The position numbers and the translations under genes were made by a program. The notes below the pieces were generated by a model. It searched no databases, was not told where the DNA came from, and saw only the letters and a program-made list of their open reading frames with translations. This document shows, in pieces, positions 11,682-22,965 of a stretch of 64,000 nt of DNA; the first letter of the stretch is position 1; the number at the start of each line of letters is the position of its first letter. This stretch comes from Ilyonectria destructans (lineage: Eukaryota; Ascomycota; Sordariomycetes; Hypocreales; Nectriaceae), in NCBI GenBank assembly GCA_020740775.1, contig JAHEWK010000044.1, positions 124,001 to 188,000 of the forward strand, read 5' to 3'.

Positions 11682-13241
11682 AATGAGTGTTGTTAATAAA
11701 GAATGATAGCCTGATTTATTAGCTTAATAAGGAATAGGTTTTATATACCACATGTGTTATTATGGGTGAGCATTTTAAGAACAGCGATTAAAGTTAGAGA
11801 GAGAGACCTAGATAATTTACAAATACAGGCTTAAGGCGTTTAATTAATCTGAATCTAGATTTTAAAGTTTAAGTGAAAAAAAGGTTATCAAGAGTTAGAT
11901 ACTGAATATGGTATATATTTATAAAATGTATTGTGAAATCCAGTGTTACTTTAATTCATCTTTATGAGACGTTGAATAAAGTTAAAATATTTATAACATA
12001 ACTTTATTTCTTTATTAATATAAGCCTTTTTAATATATAAAATTTGATTTCATAATATAATAGGTTCTGCTTTTTATTAATTAAATGTTTACATTTTAAC
12101 TAAACTTTATATAAATTAGTGTTTAATTATTTCTTGATAAAGATTATTTAACTTAATTAGTAACTTTAAGATTGAATCTTTATAAACACATTTTTCTAGT
12201 ATTCTATCTATAATAGTGATTTTAAACATAAAACTTTTTCAATCTGTTTAATAAATTCTTTAAAATTGAAGCTCCGTTTTAACATTGTTTTTTTAATGAT
12301 ACGTAAAATATTGTTTATTTTTAATGGCCATTTGTCTTATTAATATTATTACAAAGTTAAAATTATGTATTTATATTCTTTACGTTAATTTACAATATCT
12401 GTAATTTGTATTATTTCAATTTTATAAATAAAGACTATTATTCTTTTTAATTAATGATTAATAATAATGTTATATAATATTAAGTATATGTATTATTATA
12501 TTTGTTTACTATTCAACCTTCTATACGTACGTAGGGATTTTATTAGTTATTTAAAACTTCTATTTACTTAATTGATATTCAAGCAATTGTATTATACCCA
12601 TTAATTTTTAATGAAGTATTTTATAATTAAGTTTCAATTTTTTAAATATTTAAAATTAAATAGCACAAAGATAAAAATATCCATTTATATTATCATATTA
12701 TTTAATACATTAATTTTTAGCTCAGTAAATTGCCTTATGTTAAAGTAATATAAAACAGATTTATAAATATGTGAAATAATTGATCTTTAACTTCATTTAA
12801 CTTTATTAATTTAGAAAAAGCGTTGGTGTTACCTTTTCATTAACGTATAGTTAAAATTGTAGAATCTGAAGAGTGTTTAAATTTTATTGTAATTTATAGA
12901 GTTTTTTGGTCTTATAATATTGGAAATATAACCCCACTTCATATCTCTTTTGCTAAATGAATAAATTTACAAAAGTTAATATGATCTTAATACAAGGCAC
13001 AGTTCAAAAGCTTAATATGTAATACCACTTAGTATTATTTCTGTGAGATTCTACAAATATACTTAATATATATATGTATTTAGAAAGAAAGAAAACGTAA
13101 AAAGATTATCTTAAATATATGATATAAAATGAAGTAAATAATATAATTAAAACTTGAAATAACTCCATTGAATTTAAAATCGGTTTTCTTGTTTATTTTC
13201 CTTTTTAATATAACTATAATAGATTATTAATAATAGATATT
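11682..13241. other. AT-rich, nothing recognised
   Basis: About 1.5 kb of very AT-rich sequence with stops in all frames and no recognisable transposase motif or terminal repeat. Probably old, heavily mutated repeat DNA. Confidence 0.4.
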
Positions 13242-14847
13242 CAGGGTTGCAATTTTAGTTAGTAATCATTAACCACTAAATGTTTTAGTAATTAGTTAGT
13301 AACTAGTCTAACTACTACTAACCAATTTACTTTAGTAATTACACAGTAATTATTTATCTTAAATATATAGAAATTTAAGTATTAATATATTATAAGCTTT
13401 ATATTTAATATCTTATTTTATTTAACAGTAACAGATTAAGATACAAATAGAAGAACTAATAAAATAACTAATATTTCTTCCTTTTCCTTTCCTAATTCAT
13501 CTTTTTATAAGACTAGCTGTTTAACTCTATTAGGTAAAAGCTTAGTTCTTAATTTAGTGATAATATTATTACTAATATAGGTAGGTTAGGAAATGTAGTA
13601 GAATTAGAGTTCCAATAGTTTAATATATTAGTCTATAATAAAGATATTAGTATAAGTTATTTAAATTAAATAGTATTAAATACCTACCTTGTTTGGCAAA
13701 GCTAATTCATTTATGTAAGTAATATATTACTTTTCTAAGGATTAATTATATTATTTAACCCTCTTTCTCTTTGTAGCGTAGTCATAAGTTAATTATTATA
13801 ACTGGATATAGATATATTGATACTTACTTATTATATTCTACGGTTGATAAATTAGTTATATCTTGCTAATGGTAGGATGAAAGGCTCATAGGCTATTATT
13901 TTAAGAACGTATTAATTTAAACCTGGAGTCTAAAATAATACTAATTAAATAGGGTTTATAGCTATTTTTCGTTCCATTAGTAAGCTTTTGAGGGAAGTAG
14001 CTTTCTAATTTTACTATCCATTTATCTATGGCTTTATTTAAGCTATAATAAAAGGAAGCCTGATTATTATTAATATTTATATTATAATATTAAATTTATA
14101 AGAAAACTTACTCAATTATCCATTTTAGCTATTTTAGAGGTATGAGTATTTTTTTGGGCTTCTAGCTTGTTATATAGCTGATATATATAATAAACCTTCT
14201 GAAATAGTAATATAAACCTGACCTTGTCATTTAATAGAGAGTTTTAAGAAAACTTCAAATAACCTTTTTAATTCCTTTAGAAAATGCCATTCTAAGTCAG
14301 ATAAAAATATCTATTCAATATTAATTGTTAATTCTTAAATTAGGAAATTATTATAATACTTACATCTTTATATTCCTTATTAGTTGTATTTTTATAAATA
14401 TAAAAAGGTGCTAATTTAAGCTCTAAAGCTGCTTCTAGCATATAATAAGTCGAATTCCAACGAGTACTATTATCTATTAGATAATTAGTAAATAGATTAT
14501 ATATTATATAATAAAAGGCTTACCAAAAGGAATAATCTTTCTATTTGTAGAAAGCCTATTATTATCCTGTTTATATTCATTTGATTTTATTTTCAGTTGT
14601 ATATTTACTTAATAATGAAATTCGTCGAATTCGATTTATAATAGCCATGAGAAGTTAATAAATTGATATAGTAAATTAAATACTAAGGCTTACTATTAAT
14701 AGCAGTAATATTAGCTAATTCATGAGATTCATTATTATTTAAATATACCATATCTAAATTTGTATATTTAAATAATAAATCCTCTGATTCATTATATAAT
14801 AAATAATCTTTTAATATATGTTGTGCAATAAGACTTATTATATGAGC
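13242..14847 (-). pseudogene. hAT transposase, 3' half, reverse
   Basis: The 3' terminus (CAGGGTTGCAATTTTAG on the + strand) is at 13242. Reading the minus strand, the C-terminal SNNIITK-like block lies near 13550, the LDPRFKL-type region near 13920, and upstream exons run up to about 14840, where the Ile-Ala-His-Ile-Ile region is cut by the terminus of another element at 14848. Stops and frame breaks are frequent. Order and content match the element at 21853-26110. Confidence 0.7.
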
Positions 14848-15514
14848 CAGGGTTGTGAAATTAGTTAGTATGTACTTATAAAATACAAGACGTAAAATTA
14901 CTAAATTAATTATATTATTTAATCAAACAGAATAAATAAATAGGATTACTTGATGATTTTAAAAATGAGGTAAAAGAGGTAATTTAGATAAATTAAGGAA
15001 CTAGATTAAATAGTTTATTTAAATATATTAAGGAAATAGAATAAATAGTTAATTTAATTAGATAAAGTAAATAGCTAATTTAAGTTAATATAGTACATAG
15101 ATAATTTAAGTAAATAAGATGTATAGACAATTTCATTAAAGAAAATAATTTAAATAAATAGTTAATTTAAGTAAATTAAGTAAATAATATAAATAGCTTA
15201 AAATAAATTATTTCTCTTATTTATTTACATAACATTAATAAGCTATACAATAGAATCCTAATAAAATAAAAATATATAAATTAAGTAAATCTTATAATTA
15301 TAACAGTATTTCTTTCAGTAATGAATTCGTTACTAGAGTTATTAATTTATTAACGAAAAACTAATTTGTTTTCGTCTTAGTAATGAAAGTTAAAAAATTA
15401 CTAATTATTCGTTACTAATAGATTATTTTTCGTTGCTAAGACTAAAACTAATTAGTTAGTACTTAATTAACGATTAACGATTAACGATTAACTAGTGAAT
15501 AATTTACCAACCCT
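14848..15514. mobile_element. 667-bp non-autonomous hAT-like insert
   Basis: The left end is CAGGGTTGTGAAATTAGTTA and the right end AATTTACCAACCCTA. The right 280 bp match the family A 3' end at 9105-9384. The ends are of two different subtypes, so it may be a recombinant or two abutting ends. It lies exactly between a reverse 3' half (13242-14847) and a forward 3' half (15515-18119). Confidence 0.5.
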
Positions 15515-15945
15515 AGTTATCCTTAAAGAGGATTATAGAATTTATAGTCCTAGCTTTTCTAGTAAGTATTTCTTTCTTTTATACGATTATTTAAAGCTTT
15601 TATATTTAATTTCTATTTAAACTACTTTATTTAAACTTTAGATATATTCCTTTTTATTTAATCTTATTTAATTATTAGATATATTTCTAACTACTTACCT
15701 AGGTATTATTAGCCGAATTTGCCGTGTAGTAACTCTTATTAAATATACGTATGAAAATAAGAAGCTACTAGAAGAAGCTATAGAAAAATTCCAAAAAGAG
15801 GGAAATTTATTATCTAATAAAAGGCTTATTTTTCTATTTTATATATATATACTAACTATTTTTGGATAATGCAATCCGACGGAATTCAACCTATTATACC
15901 CTTAGTGCTTAGCAACACTAGAGCTAAAAGACCTGTTAATTTATA

Positions 15946-16163
15946 TGTTACACCGGCATATGATTCACAAGGGATTCAATAACGATAGTCAGGCAGTGAA
16001 AAGGTATATTCAGAATGATGACAGAACTGAAGCTTACCCCTCTTTCTCAATCTGAGGGGTTGCGCTATTTAGTCTCTTGTGTATCGTCCCCTTATCGGCT
16101 GACTCGTCAGCTTCGCCGATAGCCATTCTCATCTGCCGGGATAGCCCATGCTACCCTGTTACA
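15946..16163 (+). mobile_element. 218-bp TG...CA element (type B) with perfect 5-bp TSD
   Basis: Begins TGTTACACCGGC and ends TACCCTGTTACA; TTATA is repeated directly on both sides. Normal base composition within AT-rich DNA. A reverse copy of the same length is at 4872-5089, and a diverged relative is at 33198-33397. Best read as a solo LTR; no internal domain is known in this window. Confidence 0.8.
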
Positions 16164-16491
16164 TTATATTTCTAAATTAACTATAAATAAGGAATCTAAG
16201 CGGGTCTTTTTATCCCCCAATGATTGGTTTTATATTAAAGACTTAGTTGAGATCTTTGAGGTTTTTTTGAAGCCTTCAATTAAGCTACAAGGTCAAGCTT
16301 ATATAACCCTACCAAAAGGGCTATTATATATCTATCAGATATTGAAGAAGCTTAAAAATCTAAAAGAATATTATCAAGCCCCAGGAATAACAGGCCATCT
16401 GGTAAGCTATTTCCTCTTTTATTAATATTTTACATTATATACTAATTTTATATAGAAGGAATTTTATCTACCTTTTAACTATTGCTATTAA

Positions 16492-16876
16492 CAGGGTTGC
16501 GAAATTAGTTAGTACAAGCCTGTACTAGTACTGACTAATTTACTAGTACACCTTGTACTAATTCTGATTCAGGTGCGGCTTCTGTAAATTTAAAAGCCAG
16601 TTATTTAATATTTTATGAAATATAGTTAGCTTAGCTATTTAATTTAGTCTATCTGTCTATTAAAAATAATATGATAGCTATTTTAAAATAAGAATATCTT
16701 TTTTAAATTAAATTCTTTATAAGAATAATTATATATAGAAAATCTATCTATAGCTAGATATAGGTTTTAAATTAAGCTCCATTTTAATAACCTTTTTCTA
16801 GCTTAATTTAAATTATTAAATTTAGCTAATTAGTATTTAGTTAGTCCAAAATAGTCTAACTAATTTCACAACCCTA
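16492..16876 (+). mobile_element. hAT MITE with perfect 8-bp TSD
   Basis: Starts CAGGGTTGCGAAATTAGTTA and ends AATTTCACAACCCTA, the final G being changed to A. GCTATTAA is directly repeated on both sides. Same terminal family as 7475-7882 and 26479-30448. No coding potential. Confidence 0.88.
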
Positions 16877-17196
16877 GCTATTAATAATGGTATAGAAAAG
16901 CTAGAAAAGTATTTCCCTTCTAAGCTTTCTTACAAGATTATAAAGGACTATGAACCTTATTTTTTTTAAAAGTATTCTTTTGGACCCTTGTTTTAAGGCT
17001 ATTTATTCACTTTAAGCCTGGGGGTTTATTATATTATTATATTCAAATTGAGCAAGATATTATAAACTTTTTTAAGGCTGAATATTTAAAGTATTTATAT
17101 TCCATCCCTTTCTATCTCTTTTAACTGTCTAATTTTATATACTAATTATATATAGGGTTAAAAATGAAATATTAGATCAATCTAAAGCTAGATTTA

Positions 17197-17337
17197 TGTT
17201 ACGGCTCGTACAGTGTTACAGCGGACCGAGCCCTATAGTAGCTGTTATCTGCACCTGTAATTGCAAGCATTGTGATTATAGACTTACCTTTTGGCCAGAC
17301 GGGCTATTAGGTGTAAAGCGAAGTGCAGATCGTTACA
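17197..17337 (+). mobile_element. 141-bp TG...CA element (type A-like) with perfect TSD
   Basis: Begins TGTTACGGCTCG and ends GATCGTTACA; ATTTA is duplicated on both sides, inside the transposase relic (removing one copy rejoins CTAGATTTA to GCTCACC). Shares the core AATTGCAAG...GTGATTAT with the other type A elements. Near-normal composition. Confidence 0.8.
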
Positions 17338-18119
17338 ATTTAGCTCACCTTTTGATGAATTAAATGAGGACTTATATAGCGCTGAAAGCCCTATATTAGC
17401 TGAAGAATTGTATTCTAATAAAGACTTACATATTAGTTCTTCTAATAAGAATAAAGAATATTTAGTTTATTTAGATAAGGCTACTTTACCTAAAAAGGTA
17501 AGTAATTTGCTTTATTTTCTTTATAACTAATTTTGCTATAGACTATCTTAGAATATAGGAAAAAGAAATTCCTCTAGATTTCCTATTCTAAGTATATTAG
17601 CTAGGCGTTATCTAGCTATTCCAGCTACTTCTGCTGCTATAGAAAGTGCCTTTTTGTATTAGTAATAATATTATTACTAAGAGCAGAAATAGGCTAGACC
17701 CTAATACAGTTAGACAGACTATTTTATTAAAGAGTTGGAAAATTCGTACTTTAGAGGATGTAAGTAGTGAAATTAAAGAGGAATAATAGATTATTATTAT
17801 TACGGTTTTATATTAGTTTTATTTCTCTATATAATATAGTATTTTATTTTAACTTGATATTCTAATTATTGAACTTAACTTTATTTAAATAACTAAATAA
17901 ATTACTTTATAGTAGAATCTTATAAATAAACTTAATAAGAGGCCGAAAATAAGAAAAGACTTAATAGTTAGTTACTATTACTATTTATACATCTAATAGA
18001 CAATCCTTTTTTAATTAAGCTATTTTGATTATTTAATTATTTAATTATTTATATGTTAATTTATTCATTCCTTAATTTATTAAATTAATGAAACCAATCG
18101 TTAACGAACATCAACCCTG

Positions 18120-19048
18120 AATTCAGAGTTCATTATTATTAGCCTTTGATCCAACTATGAGTAAAGATGTAACTAATTTATGAAAAATATAATATAATAA
18201 GAAAGTATTCGTATAGTTATCTACATCTTATTACAATAATTAGCTTATAAATAGGCTACAAAGAGAGAGAGGATTGAATAATATAATTAATCCTTATGAT
18301 AAAGCTTTATTGAGTTAGCGGAAGGAAGTGACTCTAATTCACCTAATAATAATAGAGAAAATAGCTCTATTAGCTCTTCAGAAAAGGAACTATTTATAAG
18401 TAATATTCTTAATGAAGAGGAATATATTACTTATATATATATATTAGCCCCTCGATGAGGGAACCTAATGTTTGAATTTACTGCATTTTCGTTGTGCACG
18501 TCACAGTTGCCAAGGCCCAAGTTTGGGTTTCAAGCTGCTTTTTTCTTCTTCTGCCGGAATCCTGTCTAACCTTTTCGCCCTCCAGCCATTCTAACCTTGA
18601 TGGCTCGGAATAAGGTTCCTATCTCAAGGTCGTTGACTGCAGACAGCAAGGTCGTTGACTGCAGACAGCAGGGTTGAAGTCAGAAGGGTTGAATTGAAGC
18701 TTCAGGCAGAGACCAGTGTGCAACAACCTTATTGTTCAGCTACTGTTTCTTCTGGTGCTGGGTGTAGCATTTACTGTTTATCTCTACTGTTTGAGAATAC
18801 TGCATGGCGTTGATCTATCTGATGATATTGAGTAAAGCTAAAAAAAAAAAAAAAAAAAAAACCAAATATATATATATTAGCTTTACTAAAAACGGTAGGT
18901 ATTTAGTACTATTTAATTTACATAACTTATACTAGTATCTTCATCATAAACTGATATATTAAAATATTAGAAGTTTAATTCCCCTAAGTTTCCCAACTTA
19001 CCTATATTAGCTATTAATTAACTACTAACTAACTGAAATCACAGCCCT
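18120..19048 (+). pseudogene. hAT C-terminal fragment split by a retroposon
   Basis: Reads KELFISNILNEEEYITY near 18390-18435, which matches the exon at about 29750-29815, then is broken by the poly(A) insert at 18449-18865. It ends with a terminus-like ...CTGAAATCACAGCCCTG at 19048. Confidence 0.6.
18433..18881 (+). mobile_element. SINE/LINE-like retroposon with poly(A) and 16-bp TSD
   Basis: A normal-GC insert of about 417 bp (18449-18865) ends TTGATCTATCTGATGATATT followed by GAGTAAAGCT and 22 A residues. The 16-bp direct repeat ATATATATATATTAGC flanks it (18433-18448 and 18866-18881). Poly(A) plus a long target duplication indicates target-primed reverse transcription. No ORF and no convincing pol III A/B boxes were found. 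The 5' end holds a small hairpin (CCCTC GAT GAGGG). A 5'-truncated relative lies at 33460-33532. Confidence 0.82.
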
Positions 19049-19443
19049 GCCTCTACTTGTTGAGCATACGGTAAGATTTACTGTACATATTAATAAGAGT
19101 TTTTACTTGAGATATAACCCCTATTGCCTTTTTGAATTACCTACTCTAGAGGTACTTCTATTATAATTAATAATATATATTATTATTATATGACATATAA
19201 AGGAATATTAATTTATTAAAATTAAACCTTTATTACATTGACTCAAGTATAAACTAAAAGTTATCCATTATAAACTTACTATCGATTATAAATATATATT
19301 TACCTCACTGAAAATTTAATTAGAACTATAATGAAAATTAATTAAAATATCAATCTTTCTTTTATATTTAAACTTAAATTAAACATTAATATTGTTAATA
19401 TTTTATACATACTACATAATTGATGTAAGTAAAGGACATGATG
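19049..19443. other. AT-rich, nothing recognised
   Basis: AT-rich with no coding blocks or terminal repeats that I can support. Confidence 0.4.
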
Positions 19444-20066
19444 ACCAGAGTTGTGAAATTTGTTAGTACGTACTAATTGGAATTAGTTTTTAGTTAGTAC
19501 AGGCCTGTACTAATACTAACTAATTTTAATTAGTATATACTAACTAAATACTAAAAATAATTAATTAGTACAGACCTGTACTAATACTAATTTCTTTTAG
19601 TACATTAGTACAAAATGTACTAATTCTAAAGAAGGCAAATTATAACCTTTATTAAATAATTTAATTAAATAAGCTAATTAAATAAGCTAATTAAATAAGC
19701 TAATTAAATAGATAATTTAATTACTAACCTTACATAACTTAATTATATATTTTAATTAAATAAATAGCTTAAATATTTACTATATTTAACTTAATTCAGA
19801 AAAGTAATTAAGTAAGGTAAATTAATTAGTAACTTTAAACAATTTATTTAAGTATCTTAATTAAATAACTACTTTAGATATTTATAATCTTTAACTTAAT
19901 TAGCTAAAATAATTAACTAAGATAATTAGCTAATAAAATTAAATAACTTAGTATACTTAAATGGGTAATTTAATTACTAACTTTAAATATCTTAATTAAA
20001 TATCTTAGTTAAGTAACTAGCTTAAATATTTAATATCTTTAACTTAATTAACTAAGGTAATTGACT
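19444..20066. mobile_element. Degraded MITE-like sequence
   Basis: Opens with CAGAGTTGTGAAATTTG, one change from the usual CAGGGTTG terminus, followed by subterminal GTAC/TTAGTA repeats and a field of AATTAAATAAGCT repeats (about 19660-19710). No right terminus was identified. Confidence 0.4.
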
Positions 20067-20071
20067 AACTT

Positions 20072-20265
20072 CCTAGGGCACTTCGACTACCAGTGTAGTC
20101 AGCCTTGGACCAGGCAGGCGAAGTCGATAGACGAGCCCAATACGAAGAGAAAGCAAGTTGCGAGAGCAGCGAACACGGATATAGAGAGTAGAGATTTTTC
20201 CCTGTTAGGGCTTTTTCCTAGACTAGTAGACGAGAGATGTACTATAGGCTTAGCTTAAGTAGGAT
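20072..20265 (+). other. Normal-GC insert of unknown type
   Basis: About 190 bp of balanced composition in AT-rich DNA, with CACTTCGACTACCAGTGTAG at its left and a (CAAT)n tail just beyond its right edge (about 20276-20296). A 65-codon ORF lies across it but resembles nothing I know. Could be an LTR fragment; I see no target duplication. Confidence 0.4.
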
Positions 20266-20589
20266 AGCGTAAATTTCAATCAATCAATCAATTAATCAAT
20301 ATATATCTAATAGATTACTTATCTCTATATAATATAATGTATACTAAATTAACTAGTTTCTGGCCAATAAAGAATTAATACCTTTGATATAAATATGAAA
20401 TTATATTTACTTTATTATATTCTTAATAGTCTTGATAGTGATGTTAGTTCTATGTTAACTTTATTAAATTGTGTACTTAATTCTAAAGAGACTCGTAAGC
20501 CTTTCAGAATGGAAATGTCTATTATTCAGCTAAATATAGTGTAGAAAATTAAGTCTCTTATGCTTACACAATAAGTTAATATGTAGTAA

Positions 20590-21037
20590 CGTGTATGATA
20601 AGTATACGCCGCATCCAAGTATGCGCCGCACTTTCATTTTACACCTTAAAGTAAAGTTTTTAAGAAATTATTTAAAAATTCAACCTGAGTCTGAAATCGA
20701 TCTAACTTTGAAATCGGGTCTCTTACATAAGTGGTAAGAAGTATAGATTTTCTCAGAATTCTAGGAAAATATCCCTTAGACTTATTCAGAAAAACCTTAT
20801 TCACACTTTTATTTTCTTATTTTTATTTGTAAAAAGTCAAATAAATTAATCAAAAGTCTAGAGAAAATACTATCTTATGCCTTTTTTAATGAAATATTTA
20901 AAATTAATTTCCCAAGAATCCTAGGGCTATATAGCCCGTTTTAGAAAATCTACAATTTATACTTTTAGCTGTAAAGTTTAAGTGCGGCGCATACTTGGAT
21001 GCGGCGCATGCTTATCATATACGTTATTATACTATTA
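20590..21037. mobile_element. MITE with long GC-rich inverted terminal repeats
   Basis: About 55 bp at the left (AACGTGTATGATAAG, then GCCGCATCCAAGTATGCGCC) are repeated inverted at the right (ending GCATGCTTATCATATACG). Each arm carries two ATGCGCCGCA-type motifs. The roughly 330-bp interior is AT-rich with no ORF. Related GCGCCGCTCGCTTGT motifs occur at about 11201-11234. Terminal repeats extend into TA-rich sequence, so the exact ends and target duplication are unclear. Confidence 0.65.
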
Positions 21038-21060
21038 TTTTAAATTTATAGTCATAAAAT

Positions 21061-21173
21061 TGTAACGGTTGTGCTAGACCGCTGTACCAGGTGGCAAAAG
21101 ATTGGTCATTGATTGCAATTACTAGGCACACTAGCTGCTCTTTTAAGCCTCTACAACGGACCAAGTCGTAACA
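21061..21173 (-). mobile_element. 113-bp TG...CA element (type A) with perfect TSD
   Basis: Begins TGTAACGGTTGTGCTAGACC and ends AAGTCGTAACA, with AAAAT repeated on each side. Reverse orientation relative to the element at 3909. Shortest full copy seen. Confidence 0.8.
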
Positions 21174-21852
21174 AAAATCTACTATTAGTTAAGGTTATTT
21201 TTAATAGCTGTGTGTATAAAAGGAGAAGATTAAGAATAGTATTACTAATAAGCTCAACATGTTTAAAAGATTCTATAAGTTAACATTACAGATATATACA
21301 TAAGCTAGGATTTATGTCTTTATATTATAAGCTCTATTAAAGATTTATTATAAAATGAAGTGGAATAAGTTGATATCAAGGTAGTTATTCTATATTCTAA
21401 AGTTAAAACCTCTTCTTTATAATTCGTTAATATAATTAATAATGAACATGACTGTCTACTAGAAGCTCTGAAAAGCTAAAGTATATTAATTTAAACTAAT
21501 ATACAAATAGGGATTAAAAGATAAAAGAAGTTGAAAGTAAAAGATAGAGATTAATTAGAATTAATAAATAATATAGGACAACTAAAAATATTAACTCCTC
21601 TCTTTGAAAAATAAATACTAAAGGAAATTGGTTACTATTTTGATACTAACCTAGCATTTGGAACATAATTAAATATTATAAAAGCTTCATATTTTTTAAA
21701 AACTATTTATAATCTTAGCTTAAGATAGGTTTATAGTTTTACTTTTAAAGCGCGTTGAAACCTACAAAATTAACTAGAATTAGTTATATCGACGAATTGC
21801 TATTTACTGATGTTTATCTTTCTAAATAAACCTAGATGGTTTATGTTATACG
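21174..21852. other. AT-rich, nothing recognised
   Basis: AT-rich region between a type A element and the left end of the reverse hAT element. No coding or RNA signal seen. Confidence 0.4.
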
Positions 21853-22029
21853 CAGGGTTGTGATTTTAGTTCGTTAGTAATTACTAATTAATTTACTTTA
21901 GTAATTAGTTAGTACCTAGTATGACTATTACTAACTAATTTATTTTAGTAATTAGTACTTTGTTTTAATAATTATAGTATAATTAAAAATAAAGCTATAT
22001 TATTTACTTTATTTATTGTAAATAAAATA

Positions 22030-22205
22030 ACTAATATATTAACTTATAAGATAGCTAATACAATAGCTAATAAAATAACTAATAAAATAACTAATGAAAT
22101 AACCAATAAAATAACTAATAGAATAACTACTAAAATAACTAATAAGATAACTAATAAGATAACTAATAAGGTAACTAATAAGATAACTAATAAAATAACT
22201 AATTA
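22030..22205 (+). repeat. 12-bp tandem repeat
   Basis: About 14 imperfect copies of ATAACTAATAAG/A just inside the 3' end of the reverse hAT element. Confidence 0.8.
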
Positions 22206-22496
22206 CTCTATATTACTTATTTCTTCTTTTTCGTTTTCTAATTCCTTTAAGTTTTTATTGCAGCTTTTTAATAAAATTAGCTGTTTAACTGTATTAGGTA
22301 AAAGCCTACTTCTTGATTTAGTAATAATATTATTACTAATAGAAAAAGTGCTTTCTATAGCTGCAGAAGTAGCTGGAATAGCTAAATAGCATCTAGCAAA
22401 TATAGCTAAATTAGGAAATCTGGTAGAATTAGATTTCCAATAATTTAATATATCAGTCTATAATAAAGATATTAGTATAAGCTATTTAAATAGGGA

Positions 22497-22965
22497 TAAT
22501 TTAGCGGTGGAAAGGGACGATAGCCAACACCCAACTCAACAGTCTCTTTCAGGTGACTGCACAGAAAAGCGTCGCACAGGCGTCTTGCAAGGTCAGCCCG
22601 AAGCTGTACCAGACTATACGTATGTGGTCGGATTGATCTGAGGCTTATGTCCCCTAATAGGGAACCATCTAATTAGATTCTCTATTGGGTCAAATGGCAA
22701 AGTGGTAGACATAGGTTGGACAAGGATCGTAAAGGCAATCGTAAATGTCTCGTAAAATCTCTTAAAATCAAGGGCAAAAAGTATTCATTAACTCTCACAA
22801 TAAGGACCTCAAAGACCTCTATCCTTCCTAGACTCTAAAGAAAAGCCCTGGGGAAGATGCCCTTCCTTCCTTCCTGTGTTCCTCCCTCCCCTTTTTATCC
22901 CCAGCGAGACCCAGCTAGCGACCAGCTAGCCTAAGGGTCCCGGCCGCCCGCCACAATAATAAAGA
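22497..22965. other. Normal-GC insert in the reverse hAT element
   Basis: About 460 bp of balanced composition interrupt the reverse transposase, next to the intron before the C-terminal exon. It has a CCCTAATAGGGAACC hairpin (about 22651) resembling the start of the retroposon at 18449, a pyrimidine-rich tract (about 22860-22900), and an AATAATAAAGAT stretch at its right edge. No ORF. A retroposon is plausible, but I could not establish a target duplication. Confidence 0.45.

Larger units (their letters stand above)
15515..18119 (+). pseudogene. hAT transposase, 3' half, forward, with three inserts
   Basis: Starts mid-gene (VILKED..., matching DILKEF near 28600) and runs to a terminus ...AACGAACATCAACCCTG at 18119. 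Recognisable blocks: a WNST-like exon near 15870-15940, VKPSIKLQGQ-like near 16270-16300, an EQDI(I)NFFK block near 17060, SFDELNED near 17340-17370, and the C-terminal RRYLAIPATSAAIES near 17605-17650 followed by a frameshift. It is interrupted by a 218-bp element (15946), a MITE (16492) and a 141-bp element (17197), each with a perfect target duplication. Confidence 0.78.

Noticed and set aside
17291..17530. Stand-alone 79-aa ORF
   Set aside because: Its start lies inside a TG...CA element and the rest is one exon of a dead hAT transposase.
22695..22705. TGGCAAAGTGG resembling a pol III A box
   Set aside because: No B box within the expected distance; one 11-bp match is not enough to call a SINE.
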